Shown: in pieces, positions 1 through 4,130 of the stretch
How the letters are laid out: every line of letters begins with the position of its first letter
Numbering within the stretch: the first letter of the stretch is position 1
Source of the DNA: Candidatus Rhabdochlamydia sp.
GTDB lineage: Bacteria; Chlamydiota; Chlamydiia; Chlamydiales; Rhabdochlamydiaceae
DNA: 5,015 bases
Reading direction: 5' to 3'
Assembly: GCA_030043495.1 (NCBI GenBank)
Contig: JASHXO010000193.1
Coordinates: forward strand, 1 to 5,015
The notes under the pieces: model-generated
The model's database searches: none
The model's input: only the letters and a program-made list of their open reading frames with translations
What the model was told of the DNA's origin: nothing
Translations under genes and position numbers: made by a program

Positions 1-8
1 CAAAAAAA

Positions 9-37
9 TGCAAAAATTAAGTTTACAGAGCACTAGA
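9..37. repeat. 29-bp dispersed direct repeat, copy 1 (likely IS end)
   Basis: This 29-base sequence recurs without mismatch and in the same orientation at 1715-1743. The match extends to 32 of 33 bases if the four preceding bases are counted. Copy 2 sits at the edge of a transposase remnant that reads leftward from it. By analogy copy 1 is probably the end of a related insertion sequence whose body lies left of the window. Both copies carry CTAG at their right side, which could be a target-site motif. The repeat is seen directly; its identity as an IS terminus is inferred. Confidence 0.6.
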
Positions 38-141
38 TTTTTCAAGAGCAGAATATTTTGACCCTTGGATTAGATAGCCTGGAAGCAATCCCTAGAAGAC
101 CTCTCCTTTAGGCGAGGGAGCAGTCATCAGCATTTAAAATC

Positions 142-201
142 TCGATTGAACAGGAGCCGCAAAAGCTCTATAAAACAAAATAATTATTAAAATTCAATCG
201 A
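142..201 (+). promoter_or_regulatory. leader with 9-bp inverted repeat abutting the start codon
   Basis: TCGATTGAA at 142-150 is the exact reverse complement of TTCAATCGA at 193-201, and the downstream arm touches the ATG at 202. No Shine-Dalgarno sequence is visible before that ATG. The mRNA could fold so that the start codon lies at the base of a stem with a loop of about 42 nt. A 9-bp match in such a short leader could also be chance, so a regulatory role is only a possibility. Confidence 0.2.
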
Positions 202-666
202 ATGAAATTTCTTTGCGATCAAATGTTAGCAGGACTTGGGCGGTGGTTGCGTACAGCAGGGTATGATACTGTGATCATCGAAGATTCTCTAGACGATCAA
301 CAGGTTCTAAAGCGCGCCTTAAATGAAAATCGCACTCTTCTCACGAGAGACCGGCATTTTTTAGAAATGCAAACCCCTGAAAGGAATGAAGAAGTCGTCT
401 TTTTGAAAGGCAACACGTTAGAAGAATGCATTCATGAATTGAATCAGAAATTAATGCTCAACTGGCTTTATGCACCTTTTTCTCGCTGCCTTCTCTGCAA
501 TTCTTTACTCGTTCGCCCAGATGAGCAAACGATCTTAGAACAAGTCCCTGAGGACATCCACTCCTGTTCCAACAGTTATTGGTACTGTCAGCAGTGTAAA
601 AAAGTCTACTGGGAAGGAAGTCATACCGAGCGGATGCTAAAGCAATTACAACAATGGCAAAGCTAA
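202..666 (+). CDS. Mut7-C RNase domain protein (PIN-like, with zinc ribbon)
   Basis: This 154-residue protein matches the free-standing Mut7-C family (formerly DUF82), a PIN-like nuclease fold followed by a zinc ribbon. The N-terminus MKFLCDQMLAGLGRWLR carries the conserved Asp6 and the G-x-WLR motif. A second acidic site lies in LLTRDRHF (Asp50), with further acidic residues at 28-32. These are the expected metal-binding positions of a PIN active site. The C-terminal half has two knuckles, Cys96-x2-Cys99 and Cys129-x2-Cys132, followed by the typical VYWEGSH. Length is normal for the family and nothing is missing. The family is expected to cleave RNA, but its substrate in bacteria is not established. 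The ATG at 202 is chosen because an in-frame stop lies at 181-183 and the motif begins right there; no clear ribosome binding site is seen. It is convergent with the exported protein gene, 49 bp apart. I see no antitoxin-like partner. Confidence 0.88.
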   Translation: MKFLCDQMLAGLGRWLRTAGYDTVIIEDSLDDQQVLKRALNENRTLLTRDRHFLEMQTPERNEEVVFLKGNTLEECIHELNQKLMLNWLYAPFSRCLLCNSLLVRPDEQTILEQVPEDIHSCSNSYWYCQQCKKVYWEGSHTERMLKQLQQWQS

Positions 667-715
667 TGAGAACTTGAAGAAAAATCCATCAAAAACCAAA
701 TAACCAATTTGTTGA

Positions 716-1432
716 TCAATCTTCTGCATCATTGAGCTGAAGATTCACTTGGGCGATATAGAATGTTGATGTCCCTTCGAACCCTGAATCTGTCCCTAAG
801 AAGATCCATAGGCGGCCTTGAGAATCGCTTTGCGCACGCAAGGGAGTTTCATGGCTCAATTGTTTTGGAAAATAACGGGAATCGTAAGGATCGGGAGCTG
901 AACTTTCCAGATCGCCGATGACCAGAGCATTTTTTCCCGAGTTCGATTGATTCCCCTTGTCGACATTTAACAGATAATAGTCATTAAGAGCGATCTTCCT
1001 GGGCTCTTCTGTACTTGCCCCGACTTTGAAATAAACGCTTTTTCCTGGAGACCCGCCAATCCCCACCGAAATCCCTGAGGGAACATTGCATTCGATCAAA
1101 ATGGAAAAGGTAAGGTCATAACAGGTATTAGGCTGCAAGTCTTCAACTTGACGTTTGGCAAACATAAAAAGGTCATCGCTATGGTTATTTCCCGTTAAGA
1201 AAAGACCTTTTGTCAGATTTGCTTTGGTACTGCTGATCTCGATAGGAAGATTTTCCCATCCCCAGCCGAGTTCAAAAAAACTCTCCCCGTCTACAGGGTA
1301 GTCCGCAAATTCCCCCACCCATCCATGGTTGCTATTGGAGAAAGTAAACTCGTTCAAAATCTTTTGTGTTGCAAACGATGAAATCGATCCGATTAAGAAA
1401 ATAACAAGGAATAAAGTCCGATAATAATTCAT
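716..1432 (-). CDS. exported conserved protein of unknown function
   Basis: The predicted protein has 238 residues from the ATG at 1432. A hydrophobic stretch (residues 7-21, LFLVIFLIGSISSFA) looks like a Sec signal peptide, with cleavage near Ala21 and no lipobox Cys. The mature part is rich in Gly, Asn, Ser and aromatics, as in secreted beta-sandwich proteins. Conspicuous conserved-looking blocks are GNNHSDDLFMF (81-91), GIGGSPGKSVYFKVGAS (124-140), a DKGNQS segment (158-163) and GTDSGFEGTSTFY (213-225). I recall similar blocks in unnamed exported proteins of other bacterial groups but know of no assigned function. Cys104 and Cys115 could form a disulfide. The start was chosen because GAAGAAGAG lies at Shine-Dalgarno distance and the signal peptide follows at once; a longer TTG start at 1468 would add 12 polar residues before the signal. 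An IS remnant lies directly upstream in the same orientation, and its frame ends in the ATGA overlap at 1432-1429. Confidence 0.75.
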   Translation of the reverse strand: MNYYRTLFLVIFLIGSISSFATQKILNEFTFSNSNHGWVGEFADYPVDGESFFELGWGWENLPIEISSTKANLTKGLFLTGNNHSDDLFMFAKRQVEDLQPNTCYDLTFSILIECNVPSGISVGIGGSPGKSVYFKVGASTEEPRKIALNDYYLLNVDKGNQSNSGKNALVIGDLESSAPDPYDSRYFPKQLSHETPLRAQSDSQGRLWIFLGTDSGFEGTSTFYIAQVNLQLNDAED

Positions 1433-1743
1433 GAATTTCTCTTCTTCAGAATTTCCCGATCCATGCAAACGTCCTTTCTACTATCCAACGTTTTTAGCCA
1501 ATTGCAAAAACCCCGCTTTTCATTTATTCCCTTGCGTCCCTTGTTTTTGTACAGCTCTGACAGTTCATGACTCGTATAACCTTGCATCAGCAAAAATCAC
1601 TTTGGAACGTCGATTTATTCGTTCATCAATCAGCTTCAATCCTTCTTTGTCACTAACTATGGACAGCGCGCTTTACGATCGCTTAACCGCGGGAGCTTTC
1701 ACATTAGCCCAAACTGCAAAAATTAAGTTTACAGAGCACTAGA
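1429..1743 (-). pseudogene. degraded DDE transposase remnant (IS4/IS5-like)
   Basis: Read on the minus strand, two overlapping frames together resemble the middle of a DDE transposase. The first frame (about 1738 to 1583) gives ANVKAPAVKRS, a stop at 1675-1673, then SALSIVSDKEGL, KLIDERINRRS and KVIFAD. If one extra A near 1582 is ignored, the reading continues in the second frame as GYTSHELSELYKNKGRKGIN before its TGA at 1431-1429. The joined ADAGYTSHEL matches the second catalytic-Asp block (A-D-x-G-Y) that is common in IS4/IS5-type transposases. The first catalytic Asp region, the N-terminal part and a recognisable C-terminal Glu block are missing. The right edge is the 29-bp repeat, presumably the IS terminus, so the element appears internally deleted. 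Stop codon, frameshift and deletion are seen directly; the family assignment is inference from the motif. The left boundary is uncertain, somewhere between about 1430 and 1520. Confidence 0.55.
1715..1743. repeat. 29-bp dispersed direct repeat, copy 2 (IS terminus)
   Basis: This is the exact 29-base copy of 9-37. It lies at the upstream edge of the transposase remnant, as expected for a terminal repeat, and is followed by unrelated DNA. The two copies bracket the RNase gene and the exported protein gene in direct orientation. They could recombine to delete that 1.7-kb segment, or they may mark two separate insertions of one IS family. Confidence 0.6.
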
Positions 1744-1994
1744 GTGTCTACGAGAATATGCCTTTTTCTCCCTTTGACTTTCTTGCCTGCGTCGTACCCC
1801 GCAAGCTCCTTTTTCTGTCGTCTTGACTGATTGACTGTCAATATAAGAATTTAAGTTTGAGAACGTCTCTAAAAAAGGACATTAAAGAACGAAAAAGCAT
1901 TAAAGTCAACAACTTGTCGCTCATTTTTTAATTTTATCATTCTAATAAAAACAGTTTTCAATTATATGACGATCAAAAGAAGGAAATTAAGGCC
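1744..1994. other. intergenic region upstream of the His-rich gene
   Basis: This 251-bp stretch has no convincing ORF. It holds a tandem TTGACTGATTGACTG at 1823-1837 that runs into the small palindrome TTGAC-T-GTCAA (1831-1841), and the palindrome AAAAC-A-GTTTT (1948-1958). The right half is AT-rich and must contain the promoter of the downstream plus-strand gene. I cannot pick a -35/-10 pair with normal spacing. An AGAAGG Shine-Dalgarno candidate is at 1978-1983. Confidence 0.4.
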
Positions 1995-2261
1995 ATGATG
2001 CACTTTTTTATCATGTTAGGAGTGATTTTTTTAGCTCCTAGCTTAAGCAGCAAACCAGTTAAAGGGAGTGATAAACTTCAGCAATATCTTGCTGACGAGC
2101 ATGGGCATGATTCTGATCATCACGAAGACGACTATCATCATGATGAAGATCATCATTACGACGATAAAGACCATCATCGTCATGAAGATCACGATGAAGA
2201 AGAAGGTCGTCGCCATCGTCACCATGAGGATGAAGACGATGAAGACCATGATTGGTGGTAG
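1995..2261 (+). CDS. small secreted His/Asp/Glu-rich protein, probable metal binder
   Basis: The 88-residue product starts with a signal-peptide-like segment (MMHFFIMLGVIFLAPSLSS, 1-19), so it is probably exported. After a short linker, residues 34-88 contain 16 His, 17 Asp and 10 Glu in 55 positions, with only scattered Arg, Lys, Tyr, Gly and a final Trp-Trp. There is no Cys. Such composition is known from proteins that chelate or store Ni, Zn, Cu or Co, but this is not a family I recognise and the metal is unknown. Two adjacent ATG codons (1995 and 1998) could start translation. AGAAGG at 1978-1983 is 11 nt before the first, and AAGG at 1989-1992 is better placed for the second. The stop is 2 bp from the stop of the convergent editing gene. 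The repeated GAT/CAT codons create long open frames on other strands, which are shadows. The signal peptide argues that this is a real gene rather than a low-complexity artefact. Confidence 0.72.
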   Translation: MMHFFIMLGVIFLAPSLSSKPVKGSDKLQQYLADEHGHDSDHHEDDYHHDEDHHYDDKDHHRHEDHDEEEGRRHRHHEDEDDEDHDWW

Positions 2262-2263
2262 AG

Positions 2264-2752
2264 CTATTGACGAATTGTCACGACTTGAGCTTCCGTTATT
2301 CTGAGCAAGTCATTAGGCGCGATCCGAAATACAGCATAGGGTGTCCCTGCTGCCGCCCAAATTTCCTGATACGTCATTAAATCTTCGTCAATTAAAGGTT
2401 TATTCTCAAGTGGAAAGCCTAAAGGTGGAACCCCACCGATGGCAAACTTGGTATGCTCGATAATGAAATCCGCATCTGGCTTCTCAATTTCTTCACCGAG
2501 ATGCTCCACAATTTTCACTTCGTCGAGGCGGTTTTTTCCACTGATAATGACACAAATGGGCTGATGAGTTCTTTTGCTCTTGAATATCAAAGTCTTAGCA
2601 ATTTGACCAACCTCGCAGCCAATCAACTCGGCTGTTTCCTTGGATGTACGCATGAGTTGTTTAAACTCAATCACTTTAATTTCGAGATGATAATCTTGTA
2701 ACAGATTTTGAATGCGTTGCGAAGAATGCTTCAGATCTTTTGTCATAAACAT
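2264..2752 (-). CDS. YbaK/EbsC (ProX-like) aminoacyl-tRNA deacylase
   Basis: This 162-residue protein belongs to the YbaK/ProX editing superfamily, whose members hydrolyse mischarged tRNAs such as Cys- or Ala-tRNA(Pro) in the cytosol. The family core is intact: SKETAELIGCEVGQIAKTLIF (37-57) with the conserved Lys53, ISGKNRLDEVKI (70-81), FAIGGVPPLGFP (103-114) with the GGVPP substrate-pocket loop, and LIDEDLMTYQEIWAAAGTPY (120-139) ending in AGTP. Length is normal for the single-domain form. The subfamily (YbaK, ProXp-ala or another) cannot be settled from sequence alone; the IGGVPP and WAAAGTP pattern is typical of proteins annotated YbaK/EbsC. Start codon choice is open between ATG 2752 and ATG 2746, as only a weak purine stretch precedes them. 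It appears to be a single-gene transcript with its own promoter upstream. Confidence 0.88.
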   Translation of the reverse strand: MFMTKDLKHSSQRIQNLLQDYHLEIKVIEFKQLMRTSKETAELIGCEVGQIAKTLIFKSKRTHQPICVIISGKNRLDEVKIVEHLGEEIEKPDADFIIEHTKFAIGGVPPLGFPLENKPLIDEDLMTYQEIWAAAGTPYAVFRIAPNDLLRITEAQVVTIRQ

Positions 2753-2781
2753 CCATTCTTTTTTACTGTCGCCATATTATT

Positions 2782-2810
2782 ATAATCGCTTTAATATATA
2801 AAATTGTCAA
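2782..2810 (-). promoter_or_regulatory. sigma70-type promoter for the YbaK gene
   Basis: On the minus strand a perfect TTGACA (-35, at 2805-2810) is followed after 17 bases by GATTAT (2782-2787), a 4/6 match to TATAAT. A perfect TATAAT also exists at 2779-2784 but with a 20-base spacer. Either would start transcription roughly 20-25 bases before the ATG at 2752. The -35 box lies within a palindrome (2797-2817). Confidence 0.45.
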
Positions 2811-2817
2811 TTTTATA
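2797..2817. promoter_or_regulatory. perfect palindrome over the -35 box, possible operator
   Basis: TATAAAATTG and CAATTTTATA form perfect 10-bp arms around a single central base. The palindrome covers the TTGACA box of the editing gene promoter, so a dimeric repressor bound here would block it. AT-rich DNA raises the chance of such symmetry, and no known regulator motif is recognised. Confidence 0.35.
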
Positions 2818-2936
2818 ATTAATAACTACATTTTATTATAAGCATAAACTAAATAGCGAAAATATGATTATTAAATCATTACGATTTTGATATATTGAAT
2901 AAACTAAAAATGGAAGCTTTAAGAGGAGAAGAAACT

Positions 2937-2966
2937 TGCCTAGCACTCTTAAAGAGTTGCTAGGCA
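2937..2966 (-). terminator. hairpin downstream of the SWIB gene
   Basis: TGCCTAGCA at 2937-2945 pairs with TGCTAGGCA at 2958-2966. After one bulged base four more pairs follow (2946-2949 with 2953-2956) around a 3-nt loop. It begins 12 bp past the SWIB stop codon. On the minus strand only a broken T-rich run (GTTTCTTCT) follows; on the plus strand TTTT follows. It is a plausible but imperfect terminator, possibly working in both directions. Confidence 0.6.
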
Positions 2967-2978
2967 TTTTCGACTGGA

Positions 2979-3272
2979 TTATTTGATATGTTTACTGAGC
3001 AAGCCTGCGAGCTTGAGCATATCGACAGGTTTTTTGCCGATGACTTCTGACAGTTTCTTATCTGGAACAATAAGACGTCGATTTTTTGTATCTTGACATT
3101 TGTGTGCTTTGATATAAGCCCATAATTTTTTAACAATCTGTGGGCGTGTCAAGCTTTTGGAACCGACAACAGCTTGAAGTTCAGGCGATAGTGTGTAGGT
3201 TTGTTGGCTCAATCCGGATTTCTTTTTAGCCCCTGTCTTTTTCTTAGCCGTTGTTTTTCTCTTTTTGGCCAT
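2979..3272 (-). CDS. SWIB/MDM2 domain protein with lysine-rich tail
   Basis: This 97-residue protein has a basic N-terminal tail (residues 1-20: nine Lys and one Arg) followed by a complete SWIB domain (about 26-97). Family hallmarks are TLSPELQAVVG, SLTRPQIVKKLWAYIKAHK, NRRLIVPDKKLSEVIG and the C-terminal MLKLAGLLSKHIK. SWIB domains are mainly eukaryotic chromatin-remodelling modules but are regular in Chlamydiae, where small stand-alone forms and a topoisomerase I fusion are known. A nucleoid or DNA-associated role is often proposed but not proven. The Lys-rich tail recalls the chlamydial histone-like proteins and would favour nucleic acid binding. The start is well supported: AGAGGGA (3281-3287) sits 8 nt before the ATG. 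It is a single-gene unit with a hairpin after the stop. I saw no confident promoter in the 150 bp upstream. Confidence 0.9.
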   Translation of the reverse strand: MAKKRKTTAKKKTGAKKKSGLSQQTYTLSPELQAVVGSKSLTRPQIVKKLWAYIKAHKCQDTKNRRLIVPDKKLSEVIGKKPVDMLKLAGLLSKHIK

Positions 3273-3428
3273 AAATAAATTCCCTCTTTTTTAAACAAGT
3301 TTTGGGGGAGATTTGATTACTCCTTTTCCAAATCTTCTAATCATGATGTAAAAGTTTTTCTGAATTCCAGCAAGATCATTTTTTAATTTTTTTATTCTCT
3401 CGATATTTTTGGTACATGTTCTTGAAGC

Positions 3429-3548
3429 ATGTTTACAAATTACCCTCTTGCTTCTTCTGCTCTCATTTTAGGAACGATTGTGATCATTCTTCCAACGTTG
3501 ATCTCCTACGAGAAACGCCAAATTGCAGATTCTGAGGAACCGGCTTGA
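3429..3548 (+). CDS. possible 39-residue single-pass membrane peptide
   Basis: ATG at 3429 opens a 39-codon frame that gives MFTNYPLASS, then a hydrophobic segment (about 7-26, with ALILGTIVIILPTLIS), then a charged tail YEKRQIADSEEPA. This is the shape of a small inner-membrane protein with its C-terminus in the cytoplasm. An in-frame stop (3423-3425) lies just before the ATG, fixing the start. There is no proper Shine-Dalgarno site. It is divergent from the SWIB gene, 156 bp apart. I recognise no family; it may be a chance ORF. Confidence 0.35.
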   Translation: MFTNYPLASSALILGTIVIILPTLISYEKRQIADSEEPA

Positions 3549-3724
3549 ACTTAAAGGGACTAGTGCTCTTCGGCGCCTGAAAAAACAGACAGCTCAGCAA
3601 ATCCACCCTGAAGAGGCGGGATTGCGCTCAAAAGTACCGTTCAAACTTTTTGAGAGAAAAATGAGATTAATCGAGCAGAATGAATTAGCAGCAAGTTGCT
3701 TGCGAAATATAAAAACTTTTCATC
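3549..3724. other. intergenic stretch without a convincing gene
   Basis: A TTG-initiated 69-codon plus-strand frame (3523-3732) covers this stretch and ends inside the palindrome that follows. It has no visible ribosome binding site, no recognisable domain and no ATG before 3661. I therefore do not call it a gene, although it could be the decayed end of one. Confidence 0.3.
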
Positions 3725-3758
3725 GAATTTGAGATCGGAAAATTCCGATCTCAAATTC
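3725..3758. terminator. 34-bp perfect palindrome, likely bidirectional terminator
   Basis: GAATTTGAGATCGGAA (3725-3740) and TTCCGATCTCAAATTC (3743-3758) are exact reverse complements separated by two bases. The RNA could form a 15-bp stem with a tetraloop. It lies 10 bp past the stop of the small basic gene on the minus strand and faces plus-strand DNA on its other side. That is the position of a shared terminator. Neither side has an immediate U-run: the plus side is followed by six A, and on the minus strand GTTTTT starts eight bases after the stem. A protein-binding site is an alternative. Confidence 0.5.
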
Positions 3759-3768
3759 AAAAAATCTG

Positions 3769-3888
3769 CTACAAATATTTAATATGGGATGAGAGCCTAT
3801 GAAGGTCTCGGCTCAATCTGTCAATTTTTCTTGCAAGAACAGCTTTTCTTCGACGGAAACGTCTTGTCATTATCATTGATTTTCTCAT
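3769..3888 (-). CDS. 39-residue basic peptide with leucine-zipper-like heptads
   Basis: This short gene reads MRKSMIMTRRFRRRKAVLAR at its start and ends in HRLSSHIKYL. It has 10 Arg and 4 Lys against 2 Asp, a net charge near +12. A basic cluster (RRFRRRK, 9-15) is followed by Leu/Ile at 18, 22, 25, 29, 32, 36 and 39. That is an unbroken 4-3 heptad spacing, so one amphipathic or coiled-coil helix is predicted. The layout (basic patch, then zipper-like heptads) suggests dimeric nucleic-acid binding, but this is inference. Translation is well supported: AAGAGGA (3893-3899) lies just before the ATG. A promoter candidate lies about 65 bp upstream and a strong palindrome about 10 bp past the stop. 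Short basic late proteins such as LtuA are known in chlamydiae; I cannot confirm relation. It lies downstream of the disulfide gene in the same orientation but 242 bp away, so it is probably a separate unit. Confidence 0.68.
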   Translation of the reverse strand: MRKSMIMTRRFRRRKAVLARKIDRLSRDLHRLSSHIKYL

Positions 3889-4130
3889 ACATTCCTCTTG
3901 TTTTTGGCTCTATTAAGGACTCCTATGGGTTTCGATAAACCTCACAATATTAATATACAAATCATGAAATTATTTTTAAATACACATTGATTAACAATAA
4001 TAATTGTTACTATCATAAGAAATTAATATTCAACTTTAAATAATCTAATAAATAAATTTCAAAGAGAAGTAATTGAAAACGCAAGGATCAAAAACATCCA
4101 TTTTTATTCATGATAGAACTTTCGCACTCG
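3889..4130. other. AT-rich intergenic region upstream of the small basic gene
   Basis: No ORF of note is present. The region contains the promoter candidate at 3952-3980 and a small hairpin-forming GGTTT-CGAT-AAACC in the expected leader of the minus-strand gene. It also has an AT-rich palindrome TAACAAT-AATA-ATTGTTA (3992-4009) a short way upstream of the promoter candidate. No clear terminator for the disulfide gene was found after its stop at 4131. Confidence 0.4.
3952..3980 (-). promoter_or_regulatory. candidate promoter for the small basic gene
   Basis: On the minus strand TTTAAA (3975-3980) and TATATT (3952-3957) are separated by 17 bases. The -10 box is a 5/6 match but the -35 is weak, and the surrounding DNA is AT-rich, so the call is tentative. 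It predicts a leader of roughly 55-60 nt. Confidence 0.28.

Noticed and set aside
100..117. Small hairpin CCTC-T-CC/GG-C-GAGG with TTTA loop
   Set aside because: Six pairs with an internal mismatch and no U-run; too weak to call a terminator or repeat family from one copy.
1431..1742. 103-codon plus-strand ORF
   Set aside because: It runs antisense through the transposase remnant, shows no domain or ribosome site, and ends inside the 29-bp repeat.
2101..2250. Short repeated CAT/GAT units that might look like a tandem repeat or CRISPR-like array
   Set aside because: There are no regular repeat-spacer units; the pattern comes from His/Asp/Glu codons.
2043..2304. Long ORFs rich in Met/Ile/Val on the other strand and frame over the His-rich gene
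   Set aside because: They are shadows of repetitive CAT/GAT/GAA codons; only the His-rich frame has a signal peptide and a stop-bounded gene structure.
2910..2963. 17-codon ORF starting MEALRGEE
   Set aside because: It lies mostly in the hairpin after the SWIB gene, is very short and has no ribosome site before its ATG.
3560..3569. CTAGTGCTCT, an inverted 10-bp match to the outer end of the 29-bp repeat
   Set aside because: The match stops after 10 bases and could be chance in 5 kb; no transposase-like sequence adjoins it.
3523..3732. 69-codon TTG-initiated plus-strand ORF
   Set aside because: No ribosome binding site, no ATG near its start, no recognisable family, and its stop lies in a palindrome.
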